Positions 9,431-19,764 of a DNA stretch of 35,132 nt are shown in pieces (position 1 is the stretch's first letter; each line of letters starts with the position of its first letter). The stretch is from the NCBI GenBank assembly GCA_018334995.1, contig JAGXKW010000024.1, forward strand, positions 1 to 35,132, read 5' to 3'. Made by a program: the position numbers and the translations under genes. The DNA is from Wenzhouxiangellaceae bacterium. GTDB lineage: Bacteria > Pseudomonadota > Gammaproteobacteria > Xanthomonadales > Wenzhouxiangellaceae. Under the pieces are notes generated by a model that was not told the origin of the DNA, made no database searches, and saw only the letters and a program-made list of their open reading frames with translations.

Positions 9431-10526
9431 GATCCGGCTTCAGCAGGCGCCGCCACTGGTCGAGGCTGGTGCGATTGAGTTCGCGCGCGGCGCGACAGGC
9501 ACCTTCGGCCAGCGCGATCCGGCGCGCATCCGGCCAGTCACCGACATCTTCCAGCGCTTGCCACAGCGGCGTGTCCAGGCCGAATATCACCATGTGTTCG
9601 GCCAGCTCCGGCCAATTGACGATGCCGCAGGTATCGGTCACGACCGCGATCCGGCCGCGGCCCATGGCTTCCAGCGCAACGTTGCCGAACGATTCGAGCT
9701 CCGACGGCAGCACCAGCGCGTCGGCCGCGTCCATCTGCGCCAGCAATTGCGGTCGCGACAACCAGCCGAGGTATGCGAGATTGGACAGTCGCGACGCGGC
9801 GTTCTCGATATCTTTTTTCAACGGCCCGTCGCCGGCGATCACGAAACGGATGCCCGGCAGCTTCTCGGCCGCCTCGATCACGGTATGCAGCCGTTTCTCC
9901 ATGGCCAACCGGCCGGCAAAAAGCACCTGGTCCAGCTTCGGCCGCGGCGGCACCGGCTCGGTCTCCAGCACCGGTTTCGGCAACAGCGTGCCGATGCGGC
10001 TGACCTTGCGCGCGCCCAGCGCTTCGGCCTGCTCGATCATCTGCGCCGAGTTGGCCAGCACGTGGTCGGCGTACCTGAACATGAGCCGGTCGACGACCCG
10101 GAAATAGCCGCGGCTGAATATCCGCAGCAGCGAGCGCTGGTACAGGTCGGTCACGCCGGCATAGTCGGTGTGGAACCCGACGATCAGGCGCACGCCCAGC
10201 TTGCGCGCCCAGCGCACGCCGAGCATGCCGTACGGGCCGGGCGTTGCGACCACGACGACCTGGGGCCGAAGCTCTTTCATCATCCGACGGAATTCGCGCG
10301 GCGAGGGTACGAACACGTGCTGGGTGGCATCGCCCGGCAGCGGAAAATGAAACCCGCCGCTGGCCGCGCCGCCCGGGCAGACGAAGGTCGGCGCAAAGCC
10401 CCGGCCGTCGAGCTGCGCGATCAGGTCGGCGTAGTAGGCGCCCACGCCGTTGCGCTCGGGCATGGAATCGGAGACGAAGGCGACCCGAACGGGCGCGGGA
10501 TCCGGCGGCGCGGCGGCTTCAGCCAT
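9420..10526 (-). CDS. Glycosyltransferase family 4 (GT-B)
   Basis: Transfers a sugar from an activated donor to a lipid or saccharide acceptor on the inner face of the membrane. The 368-aa product has the N-terminal Rossmann start VRVAFVSDSMPERNGVGAYY (about 13-32), the C-terminal donor-binding start LFAGRLAMEKR and the retaining-transferase signature PSELESFGNVALEAMG (about 272-287), including the E-x7-E pair. It resembles the diacylglycerol or mannosyl transferase branch of GT4, but the acceptor cannot be told. Its start overlaps the stop of the upstream sulfotransferase by 8 nt and its stop lies inside the following gene, so the three are a single translationally coupled operon. Confidence 0.9.
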   Translation of the reverse strand: MAEAAAPPDPAPVRVAFVSDSMPERNGVGAYYADLIAQLDGRGFAPTFVCPGGAASGGFHFPLPGDATQHVFVPSPREFRRMMKELRPQVVVVATPGPYGMLGVRWARKLGVRLIVGFHTDYAGVTDLYQRSLLRIFSRGYFRVVDRLMFRYADHVLANSAQMIEQAEALGARKVSRIGTLLPKPVLETEPVPPRPKLDQVLFAGRLAMEKRLHTVIEAAEKLPGIRFVIAGDGPLKKDIENAASRLSNLAYLGWLSRPQLLAQMDAADALVLPSELESFGNVALEAMGRGRIAVVTDTCGIVNWPELAEHMVIFGLDTPLWQALEDVGDWPDARRIALAEGACRAARELNRTSLDQWRRLLKPDHAD

Positions 10527-11706
10527 CGTTGCCCGCCTCCAGCACGGGACGCTCGGCGGCTTTTCGGCCGAACGCGCGCCGGCGGTAGACCGGTGCGAAA
10601 CGCTGCTCGATCATCTGTTCGGACAGGCCGTATTCCTCCAGCGTGTATTTGTGCCCCGACGCGAACCCGCGCGAGCGCGTGCCGGCCTGCTTCAGGGCCG
10701 CGGCGAACTGCGTCGAAATTTCCAGGTCCAGCGTCTCGAACGCGGCAGCGACCACGTGCTCGAGATCGTCACGCAATGCATCGTTGTCGATGACGACGAC
10801 ACGCTCCGGACGCGACCGCGCGAGGCATTCGAGATGCAGGTAGTAATACAGCAGCTGGTCGATCAGCCGGTCCCTGAGATCGGCCGGCACGCGGCGAAAG
10901 CCCACGGCCTCGAGGCCGGGCTCGATGGCGCTCAACTGCGACGGCACGGTCTTCTTCGGATCGCGCGTGGTCGACACGATGCGCGCGTCGGGGAAAGTCT
11001 GCAAAAGCGACTCGGCCATGCCCGAGAACGACGCATTCTTCGACAGGAACCGCTTGCCGCGGCCGAACACGTACATGTGCTTTTGCACGCAGGCCCTGTA
11101 GAAGCGCATGATCTTCTCGCGCTCGCGAAGGTCGGCCGATTCGTCCAGGCGCGCGGTGCGCCACAGCCACCGGGCGCGCGGAAACGCGACCACCAGGATG
11201 AAGCACTGCATCGCCGGCATCAGCGCCAGGAAGTCCTCCTCCGGCGCGTCCAGCGCAAACGGGTGAACATCGTCCATGTCGGCCAGCAGGCGGCGCCCGA
11301 GCCATGCGCCTGCGCGGCCGAACGGACGCCCGAGCAGCCGGTCCAGCCGGCCGAGGCCCAGCAGCAGCATACGGCCGGTGACCGACAGACCGAACAGGCA
11401 TTCCCAGGTGCGGAAGGTGGTCGTCGTCTCGTCCAGCGAGAGCACGTGGTGCAGGTGCGTGGTGCCCGACCGCGGCGGCCCCAGTACGAACAGCGGCTTG
11501 TGGACCTCGACTTTCCGCCAGCCGCGGAAAAGAATTTCATCCAGGACAAAACCGACCCAGTGCAGCAGCTGCAGGCCCCAGAACAGCGGCCAGAGAAGGA
11601 TCACCAGCAGACTGCCGGCCACCGAGCGACCTTCGGTCCAGGGCGCTGCGAAGGTCTCCAGCCAAAGCCGGAAAGCACGTGCGAAACTGGCGAGAAACAG
11701 CTTCAA
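10519..11706 (-). CDS. PAPS-dependent sulfotransferase family protein
   Basis: Predicted to transfer sulfate from PAPS. The phosphosulfate-binding loop is LGPPRSGTTHLHH (residues 76-88 from the start used here), and the 3'-phosphate region is around RIVSTTRDPKKTVPSQ. A hydrophobic segment rich in Leu and Trp at about 31-55 suggests N-terminal membrane anchoring. I chose TTG at 11706 because GGAG lies six bases upstream and the protein then begins Met-Lys-Leu-Phe-Leu-Ala (395 aa). The open frame continues to 11868, but those 54 residues are hydrophilic and overlap the cold-shock promoter region. First gene of the sulfotransferase, glycosyltransferase, deacetylase operon, which suggests synthesis of a sulfated glycolipid or surface glycan (inference). 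Confidence 0.82.
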   Translation of the reverse strand: MKLFLASFARAFRLWLETFAAPWTEGRSVAGSLLVILLWPLFWGLQLLHWVGFVLDEILFRGWRKVEVHKPLFVLGPPRSGTTHLHHVLSLDETTTTFRTWECLFGLSVTGRMLLLGLGRLDRLLGRPFGRAGAWLGRRLLADMDDVHPFALDAPEEDFLALMPAMQCFILVVAFPRARWLWRTARLDESADLREREKIMRFYRACVQKHMYVFGRGKRFLSKNASFSGMAESLLQTFPDARIVSTTRDPKKTVPSQLSAIEPGLEAVGFRRVPADLRDRLIDQLLYYYLHLECLARSRPERVVVIDNDALRDDLEHVVAAAFETLDLEISTQFAAALKQAGTRSRGFASGHKYTLEEYGLSEQMIEQRFAPVYRRRAFGRKAAERPVLEAGNDG

Positions 11707-12015
11707 GATCCGCTCCACGGAGTCGGCTGAATGGCGCCAGGCAGTATCGCACAGCCCATCCCGGGCGGCGTCCCCCTTGCGGGCTTGACGTGAACCGTCC
11801 CCGGGAACCGACACGGAAAATTCATTTTGCCGGGCTCGCATTTCCGGCGCAAAGCGCGTATAGTTCAAGGTGCTGCGTTGCAGGGCAGTGGACGATTGGT
11901 AGCAAATCTCTCGAAGAACATGCCTCCAGCAAATCCCCGGACCATGCGTACACGGTGTATTCGCCGTACGGCAGCATTTGAAAACTCTTGTTTAAATTGA
12001 AAGGTAGTAAAGAAA
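11707..12015. promoter_or_regulatory. Divergent intergenic region with cold-shock leader
   Basis: This 309-nt stretch separates the minus-strand sulfotransferase operon from the cold-shock gene and should hold promoters for both. On the plus strand TATAGT at 11859-11864 is a plausible -10 box with no convincing -35. It would give a leader of roughly 145 nt, the kind of long 5' UTR known for cspA-type genes. An AAGGTAG ribosome site precedes the ATG at 12016. The promoter is a suggestion only. Confidence 0.35.
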
Positions 12016-12219
12016 ATGGTTACAGGTACCGTGAAGTGGTTTAACGACGCCAAGGGCTTTGGCTTTATCTCGCAGGACGACGGTGGCTCCGACGTGTTCG
12101 TGCATTTCAGCGCGATCCAGGGTTCGGGCTTCAAGTCGCTTGCGGAAGGCCAGAAGGTTGAGTTCGAACTGCAAAATGGCCCCAAGGGCCCGCAGGCTGC
12201 GAACGTCACGCCGGTCTGA
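12016..12219 (+). CDS. Cold-shock protein, CspA family
   Basis: A 67-aa single cold-shock domain that binds single-stranded RNA and DNA and acts as an RNA chaperone. Both nucleic-acid motifs are present: RNP1 as KGFGFI and RNP2 as VFVHF, in a protein starting [18 protein letters not shown]. Length is typical. It is a single-gene unit: long leader upstream and a strong intrinsic terminator 30 nt after the stop. AT-rich sequence just before the ATG (TTGTTTAAATTGAAAGG) contrasts with the GC-rich surroundings and would keep the ribosome site open. Whether it is cold-induced or constitutive cannot be read from the sequence. Confidence 0.96.
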   Translation: MVTGTVKWFNDAKGFGFISQDDGGSDVFVHFSAIQGSGFKSLAEGQKVEFELQNGPKGPQAANVTPV

Positions 12220-12248
12220 TCGCAAACCGCTTCGATGCGGCTACGATG

Positions 12249-12281
12249 AAAAAAGCCCCGCCTGCGTGCGGGGCTTTTTTT
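12249..12281 (+). terminator. Intrinsic terminator of the cold-shock gene
   Basis: AAAAAAGCCCCGC, a short CTGCGT loop and GCGGGGCTTTTTTT form a strong hairpin with a U-tract. The A-run on the other side makes it bidirectional, so it could also serve the NRDE gene converging from the right. Confidence 0.93.
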
Positions 12282-12323
12282 GTTCGCTCTACTGCGGCAA
12301 ACCCGGGCACCGTGCCTGCGGCG

Positions 12324-13079
12324 TCAAGCGCCACGGCTCCAGCTGAAGACGCGCTCGCCGGTCGCGTTGCCGGCGGGGTCGAAGGTGCGTTCAGCCATGC
12401 GCACGGTGGGGCCGAGCACCATCGCGCTGGACGAGCGGGTGCCGTAGCGCTCGCTGACGATGAACGGCGCCGAGAGCATGGCCTCGAGCTCGCGCCCTAC
12501 GCCGGTATCTGGCAGTTCGTGATCGGGCGCCGGCTGGCGGTCGTCGAGCAGGTCCAGCAAGCCGTCCAGGTCGGCATTCTCGCTTTCGAGCCAGGACTCC
12601 ATCCGCCGCACGGCCCGGATCGACTTCGGCCAGGGGGTGTCCAGCAGGTGATTGGAAAGCGCGTGAATGCCCGGCGCCACCGGCGCCGGCTCGGCGTGCG
12701 TGCCGACGACCCAGAGTTCGCTCGGGTCGCCGAAGACCAGGTTGAACGGCCCCGAAGCCTGCCGTCGCGCATGCACATCCCGGGCAAAGTCACCGGCCGC
12801 GTGGTCGGAAGCCAGCCAGGCCAGCGGCAGTTCGCCGCGCGAACGTTCGCCGGAACCGGCACCCGGGTCACGGAAATTGGTGATGGCGGCAAAACGTCCG
12901 CCGCGGCCGACCGCCATCCAGGTCCCGCCGGCCTTCTCGTCGCGCCCGGCCAGGGGCCCTTCCGGCCAGCGCCACCATGCAAGCGCCCGCGTCGGGCGCG
13001 CATGGAACTCGTCGCGGTTGGCGGCCATGATCAGCGGCTGCGGTGCATCCGGCTGCCAGCGAAAGGCGATCAGGCACAT
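12324..13079 (-). CDS. NRDE (TANGO2-type) family protein
   Basis: The 251-aa product starts MCLIAFRW and carries the eponymous Asn-Arg-Asp-Glu motif (AANRDEFHARPT) near residues 19-30, followed by GGTWMAVGRGGRFAAITNFRD. Bacterial NRDE proteins are related to eukaryotic TANGO2. The N-terminal Cys2 resembles that of N-terminal nucleophile hydrolases, and a heme-related role has been proposed for TANGO2; no specific reaction can be assigned. There is no signal peptide. It converges on the cold-shock gene and is divergent from the NfeD gene, so it stands alone. Confidence 0.88.
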   Translation of the reverse strand: MCLIAFRWQPDAPQPLIMAANRDEFHARPTRALAWWRWPEGPLAGRDEKAGGTWMAVGRGGRFAAITNFRDPGAGSGERSRGELPLAWLASDHAAGDFARDVHARRQASGPFNLVFGDPSELWVVGTHAEPAPVAPGIHALSNHLLDTPWPKSIRAVRRMESWLESENADLDGLLDLLDDRQPAPDHELPDTGVGRELEAMLSAPFIVSERYGTRSSSAMVLGPTVRMAERTFDPAGNATGERVFSWSRGA

Positions 13080-13398
13080 CGGGTTTCATGTCGGCATGAA
13101 TGTGGTTCGAGTGTACCCGCCCAGGGTCGGTTCGATGCGGCTGCCATCGGCCGCAGCCAGCGCAAGAACGTTCCGCGACCCGCTTCGCGGGTGGCGAAAC
13201 CGGCATTTAAAAACAATCTCCTCTTGATGAAGCCAAGCCACATTCGGTGTACGCTGTACTCAGCCGTAAATGGCCGGTGGGCATCGTCACGAACATTGAT
13301 TATGATCGTGATGTTATTCGGTCGGGCGATGGGCCGATCGGTTGGTGCAACGAAACGGGTCACCGGTTGCCGCGCCCACGAACATGCACGGAGATGAA

Positions 13399-14934
13399 AT
13401 GACCGGTTTGCTGAACACGTTGTCGAGCCGAATTATCGCAGCCGCGTTCTGCGCTCTTCTGGTCGCCCTGGCAACCGGGGCGAGTGCACAACCGGCAGCC
13501 GGCACAGGCAAGGCCTACGTCCTGACGGTGGACGACGCCATCGGTCCGGCCACCCGCGATTACATCGTGCGCGGCATCGAGCAGGCCGAGGACGAGGATG
13601 CCGGGCTGGTGGTGCTTCGACTGAACACGCCCGGCGGCCTCGACGCGTCCATGCGCGACATCATCCGCAAGTTCCTGGCATCGGAGGTTCCGGTAGTGAC
13701 CTGGGTGGCGCCGGCCGGTTCGCGCGCCGCCAGCGCCGGCACCTACATGCTCTACGCCAGCCATGTGGCGGCGATGGCGCCGGCAACCAACCTGGGCGCG
13801 GCCACGCCGGTGCAGATCGGCGGCGGCGGTGGCGGTGGCGGCGAGCAGGAAGGCGAGCAATCCGCGCCGCTCGAGCGCCTTCGCGACGCCCTGGAAGACG
13901 AATCCGGCGAAGGCGAAGGCCAATCAGAACAAGAAGACGCATCGGCAGAATCCGGCAGCGCCGACGAACCCGCCGCGCCCGAGCAACCGGACGAGCGGCA
14001 GGAGCCGCCTGAAACGCCTTCCGGCGATGCCTCCTCGCGCAAGGTGATCAACGATGCCGTCGCCTACATCAAGGGCCTGGCCGAGCGCCATGGGCGGAAC
14101 GCCGAGTGGGCCGAGCGCGCGGTGCGCGAAGCCGTCAGCCTGGGCGCAACCGAAGCGCTGGAACAGAACGTGATCGACGTCGTCGCCGAAAGCCTGCCGG
14201 CCCTGCTCGAGGCCATCGACGGGCGCGAAGTGCGCATGGATGACGGCATGCAGACGCTGGCGACCGCAGACCTGGAAACGATCGAAATCGAGCCCGACTG
14301 GCGCACCGAGCTGCTGTCCATCATCACCAATCCCACGCTGGCCTACATCCTCCTGATGGTGGGCATTTACGGCCTGATTCTGGAAGGCTACAACCCCGGT
14401 GCCCTGGTACCCGGCGTGATCGGCGGCATCTGCCTGCTGCTGGCGCTGTACGCATTCCAGATACTGCCGGTCAACTACGCCGGGCTGGCGCTGATGGCGC
14501 TGGGCCTGGCGCTGATTGCCGTGGAGTTGTTCGTACCGTCGTTCGGCATCCTGGGCGTCGGCGGCGTCGTCGCGGTGACGTTCGGTTCGGTAATCCTGTT
14601 CGATTCGGGCGTTCCGGGGCTGGAAATGAATACCGGCCTGATCGCCGGCATGGGCTTCGGCTCGGCGCTGATCTTCGGCGCGATCATCTGGCTGGCGGCA
14701 CGCTCGATCCGAAAACCGCGCCTGGGCGGCGAGGAGGCCATGGTCGGGCAGCAAGCCGAAGCCATTTCCGACTTCTCCGACGGCCACGGGCGCGTGCACC
14801 TGAACGGCGAAGACTGGCGCGCGCGCGCCGAACAGCCGATTGCGCGCGGCGACCGGGTACGCGTGACCGGGATGAAGGACGAGGGCTTCGTCCTGGACGT
14901 CGAGCCCGTCAAGACCGGTTCATCCCCGGACTGA
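13399..14934 (+). CDS. NfeD-type membrane serine protease
   Basis: A ClpP-class membrane protease that cleaves hydrophobic segments and is partnered with the slipin encoded next. The start is the ATG at 13399, because GGAG lies five bases upstream and the protein then begins with a clear signal peptide (IIAAAFCALLVALATGASAQ); length 511 aa. The protease domain has the nucleophile Ser112 in AASAGTYM; the catalytic Lys should be in the KVINDAVAYIK segment (215-225). Between them is a 70-residue insertion rich in Gly, Glu and Gln, starting with an eight-Gly run. Four membrane helices follow, then an OB-like C-terminal domain. The slipin gene begins 33 nt downstream, so this is the conserved NfeD-slipin operon. 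Confidence 0.92.
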   Translation: MTGLLNTLSSRIIAAAFCALLVALATGASAQPAAGTGKAYVLTVDDAIGPATRDYIVRGIEQAEDEDAGLVVLRLNTPGGLDASMRDIIRKFLASEVPVVTWVAPAGSRAASAGTYMLYASHVAAMAPATNLGAATPVQIGGGGGGGGEQEGEQSAPLERLRDALEDESGEGEGQSEQEDASAESGSADEPAAPEQPDERQEPPETPSGDASSRKVINDAVAYIKGLAERHGRNAEWAERAVREAVSLGATEALEQNVIDVVAESLPALLEAIDGREVRMDDGMQTLATADLETIEIEPDWRTELLSIITNPTLAYILLMVGIYGLILEGYNPGALVPGVIGGICLLLALYAFQILPVNYAGLALMALGLALIAVELFVPSFGILGVGGVVAVTFGSVILFDSGVPGLEMNTGLIAGMGFGSALIFGAIIWLAARSIRKPRLGGEEAMVGQQAEAISDFSDGHGRVHLNGEDWRARAEQPIARGDRVRVTGMKDEGFVLDVEPVKTGSSPD

Positions 14935-14967
14935 ATACATCATTTACACACTGAAAGGAGTTCCGTC

Positions 14968-15726
14968 ATGAACGTCGACTTTCTGTATTTCGTTGGCACC
15001 ATCGTCGTGCTGCTGGTGCTGCTGCTGGCCAACACCATCAAGATTCTGCGCGAGTACGAGCGCGGCGTGATCTTCACTCTGGGCCGATTCGACAAGGTCA
15101 AGGGTCCCGGGCTGATCATCGTCATCCCGATCATCCAGCAGATCGTCCGGGTCGACCTGCGCGTGATCGTGATGGACGTGCCCACCCAGGACGTGATTTC
15201 CTACGACAACGTCTCGGTCAAGGTCAATGCCGTGGTCTATTACCGGGTCGTGGATCCGGAGAAGGCCACCATCAACGTCGAGCGCTTCATGGACGCGACC
15301 AACCAGCTGGCGCAGACGACGCTCCGGTCGGTGCTGGGCAAGCACGAGCTCGACGAGATGCTTTCCGAGCGCGACAAGCTCAACGAAGACATCCAGCAGA
15401 TTCTGGACCGCCAGACCGACGCCTGGGGCGTGAAGGTCAACAACGTCGAGATCAAGCACGTCGACCTGGACGAATCGATGATCCGCTCCATCGCCAAACA
15501 GGCGGAAGCCGAACGCCAGCGGCGCGCCAAGGTCATTCATGCCGAAGGCGAGCAGCAGGCGGCCCAGAAACTGGTCGAAGCAGCCGAAAAGCTGGCCGAG
15601 AGCGAGAACGCCATCCAGCTGCGCTATCTGCAGACCCTGTCGGAAATCGCCGGCGAAAACAACTCGACGATCGTATTCCCGGTACCCATAGACACCATCA
15701 ACAAGTTAATGGGCGGGAAGAGCTGA
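14968..15726 (+). CDS. Slipin, SPFH/stomatin family
   Basis: The 252-aa membrane scaffold has one N-terminal hydrophobic segment ([20 protein letters not shown]), then the SPFH domain with [19 protein letters not shown], and a C-terminal coiled coil ([22 protein letters not shown]) that drives oligomer formation. In archaeal and bacterial studies, NfeD proteases cleave the C-terminal part of the partner slipin; the hydrophobic tail here includes [16 protein letters not shown]. An excellent AAAGGAG ribosome site precedes the ATG. It follows the NfeD gene closely and is probably co-transcribed. Likely role: organising inner-membrane domains and quality control (inference from the family). Confidence 0.94.
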   Translation: MNVDFLYFVGTIVVLLVLLLANTIKILREYERGVIFTLGRFDKVKGPGLIIVIPIIQQIVRVDLRVIVMDVPTQDVISYDNVSVKVNAVVYYRVVDPEKATINVERFMDATNQLAQTTLRSVLGKHELDEMLSERDKLNEDIQQILDRQTDAWGVKVNNVEIKHVDLDESMIRSIAKQAEAERQRRAKVIHAEGEQQAAQKLVEAAEKLAESENAIQLRYLQTLSEIAGENNSTIVFPVPIDTINKLMGGKS

Positions 15727-15773
15727 AGGCGCCTTGCACCGCTGGAAGTCCATCGCGCGCGGAAGCCATCGAA

Positions 15774-15839
15774 TCGCGGTCGGATACCGCTGCCAAAGCG
15801 GGCCTTCGTTGCTCGTGCAGCAGCGATATCCGACCGCGA
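15774..15839. terminator. Inverted repeat between convergent slipin and peptidase genes
   Basis: TCGCGGTCGGATACCGCTG at 15774-15792 is mirrored at 15817-15839 (GATATCCGACCGCGA end) with a few inserted bases, making an imperfect ~19-bp stem. It lies between two convergent genes and could stop transcription from both sides, although there is no long U-tract. Confidence 0.5.
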
Positions 15840-15862
15840 AAGGTTCCAGATCTCGTCTTTGA

Positions 15863-17836
<1,974 letters not shown>

Positions 17837-17931
17837 GACAGGTTCTCCATGGTTCCGTTTCGATTCGCGATCGAACAGCCGCCGGACCTCGCATGCAGGC
17901 GTCATGGGTCCGGTCGAGCGGTAGGCTCGCT

Positions 17932-18906
17932 TCAGGGGATGATTACGATACCACCGACCGATCGGCGGAAAAAAAGGGCGTCGAACGCCTCGCCGGCCTG
18001 CTCCAGAGCGTATACCTGTGCCGGGGCCGGGTCGATCTCTCCGGCCGCGGTCCACTCGACCAGCGTGCCAATGACCGGCGGCACTACCGAGGGATCGGCC
18101 ATTACCGTCCCGCCCCAGTTGACGCCGTGGACCGAACAGCGCTTGAGCAGCGGCAGGTTCAGCGGAATCTTCGCAATTCCGGTCACGAAGCCCACCACGA
18201 GGTAGCGCCCGCCGGGCACCAGCAACCTCAGCGCCGGTTCGGCCAGCGCGCCGCCGACCGGGTCGTAGACCGCGTCCACGCCGTTGCCGTCGGTCGCCGC
18301 CTTGACCTGATCGCGCCAGTCGCCGGCGGTGTAGTCCACCGTCACCGCGGCGCCGTGCGCCCGGCAGTGCTCGCGCTTGGCCTCGGTCGAGGCCGCCGCG
18401 ATCACCCGCGCGCCCAGCGCCTTCGCACACTCGATCGCGGTCGTACCGGTGCTGCCCGAAGCACCCAGCACCAGCACGGTCTCACCCGGTTGAACCGCGC
18501 CGATTTCGCGCAGCCCGTACAGGCTGGTGGCCCAGGAAATGAAGAAATTGGCCGCCGATTCCAGGTCCACATCCGGCGGCAGCGGCGCACAGGACGCGGC
18601 CGGGAGCAGCATCTGCTCGGCCATGGCGCCGTTGAGCGCAAACGCCGCGACCGGCATACCGGGCTTCAGATGCTCGACGCCCTCGCCCACGGATTCCACC
18701 GTGCCGGCCAGCGAACTGCCGGGAATGAACGGCAGTTCGGGCCGGATCTGGTAATCGCCGCGGATCAGCAGTCCGTCGAAATAGCCCACTCCGATGCCGG
18801 CCACATCGATGCGCACCTGCCCCTTCCCGGGCGGGCCGGGCGCGTCGACCTGGTGGACCTCGATGGCGGCGGGATCGCCGAATTCGTGAATCTGAATGGC
18901 GCGCAT
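17932..18906 (-). CDS. NADPH:quinone oxidoreductase-like MDR protein
   Basis: The 324-aa product is a medium-chain dehydrogenase/reductase of the zinc-independent quinone oxidoreductase branch. It begins MRAIQIHEFGDPAAIEV and has the cofactor-binding Rossmann motif VLGASGSTG at 146-154. It lacks the Cys/His ligands of zinc alcohol dehydrogenases. Expected activity is NADPH-dependent reduction of quinones or enones in the cytosol. It lies 95 nt upstream of the S9 peptidase gene on the same strand, with no obvious shared function. The substrate cannot be told from sequence. Confidence 0.88.
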   Translation of the reverse strand: MRAIQIHEFGDPAAIEVHQVDAPGPPGKGQVRIDVAGIGVGYFDGLLIRGDYQIRPELPFIPGSSLAGTVESVGEGVEHLKPGMPVAAFALNGAMAEQMLLPAASCAPLPPDVDLESAANFFISWATSLYGLREIGAVQPGETVLVLGASGSTGTTAIECAKALGARVIAAASTEAKREHCRAHGAAVTVDYTAGDWRDQVKAATDGNGVDAVYDPVGGALAEPALRLLVPGGRYLVVGFVTGIAKIPLNLPLLKRCSVHGVNWGGTVMADPSVVPPVIGTLVEWTAAGEIDPAPAQVYALEQAGEAFDALFFRRSVGGIVIIP

Positions 18907-19250
18907 TGCAACCTCGTTTGAGTTTCGGGCAGCGCTGAATTATGCAGGAAACATGGCCGAAAAATTCCGGTCATCTGTTCCGATATGGGCCAATACTCTG
19001 GCCAAAACGTCGACTTCAAAATCCGAGCCATGCCATCCGCAGTGCGGTCAACGTGACGCCGAAGCATCACGTCCGGAATCCACTTCCGGGTATGGCAGGG
19101 GAGACAGGATCCTTCGTTATCGGGATTCGCGGGGAGCAGTGGCCGACCCGAGACCGTTCACCGCTTGTCGACAACTGAAGACACGTTTGTCGCTATTCTT
19201 GCCTTTGCGATGCACACCAAATACCTCTTGAGTTCGCAAACTGGTCTGGC
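18907..19250. other. Intergenic region, no gene recognised
   Basis: This 344-nt gap separates the minus-strand oxidoreductase from the plus-strand DUF454 gene, so it should hold divergent promoters, but no convincing -35/-10 pair stands out. The only structured spot is a 10-bp palindrome, TTGTCGACAA, near 19168. Short open frames here overlap in opposite directions and look like no known protein. Confidence 0.5.
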
Positions 19251-19652
19251 ATGATTGCACCCGGCATGAAAATGTTTCGACCGTCGACACTGTTCTTCCG
19301 CATTCTGGCCGTATCGTCGCTGGGGGCCGGCGCACTGGGTGTAGTGCTGCCATTGCTGCCGACCACGCCGTTCATCCTGGTCGCGCTGTGGGCTTCGGCG
19401 CGCGGCGCGCCGGACTGGCACGAACGAATACTCGCTCATCCTCGGTTCGGCCCGTCGGTGCAGGCATGGCAAACCGAGGGCGCCGTATCGGCTCGGGGTA
19501 AGTGGTTGGCCTGCTCGATGATGGGTGCGAGCTGGGTGGGACTCTGGCTGGGCGGTGCGCAAACAGCGCTCCTGGTCGCGCTGGCCGTCTTGTTCACCAC
19601 GGTTTCCGGGTATCTCGTTTCCCGTCCCGAGCCTGCGAAACTGAACCAATGA
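19251..19652 (+). CDS. DUF454 (YbaN-like) inner-membrane protein
   Basis: A small (133 aa) membrane protein of the YbaN/DUF454 family. It shows the family signature: a first hydrophobic segment (LGAGALGVVLPLLPTTPFILVALW), a soluble part with HERILAHPRFGPSVQAW, and two further membrane segments ending in LAVLFTTVSGYLV. The function of the family is not established. An internal ATG at 19266 (Met-Lys-Met-Phe-Arg) is an equally plausible start; neither has a strong ribosome site. It precedes an NsrR-type regulator gene; in other proteobacteria this family often lies near iron, heme or redox genes, so regulation by that protein is possible but not shown. Confidence 0.88.
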   Translation: MIAPGMKMFRPSTLFFRILAVSSLGAGALGVVLPLLPTTPFILVALWASARGAPDWHERILAHPRFGPSVQAWQTEGAVSARGKWLACSMMGASWVGLWLGGAQTALLVALAVLFTTVSGYLVSRPEPAKLNQ

Positions 19653-19740
19653 ATTTGTTCACGCGCCGAGCTTTCCAGCAGACGAGCATCCGAAATTCGC
19701 ATCGATGATGATCGGGGCTGAATCTTCCTGCTGGCTGTTT

Positions 19741-19753
19741 ACTAATCATTAGT
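19741..19753. promoter_or_regulatory. Palindrome at the nsrR-like start, probable operator
   Basis: ACTAAT-C-ATTAGT is a perfect 6-1-6 palindrome lying directly before the AGGAAA ribosome site of the Rrf2-family gene at 19765. Rrf2 regulators bind AT-rich palindromes and often repress themselves. Position and symmetry fit an autoregulatory operator; this has not been matched to a known NsrR consensus. Confidence 0.5.
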
Positions 19754-19764
19754 AGGAAACCGAT

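Noticed and set aside
17837-18430. N-terminal extension of the S9 peptidase frame
   Set aside because: It runs through the oxidoreductase gene in another frame, while a signal peptide with a good ribosome site starts at 17836.
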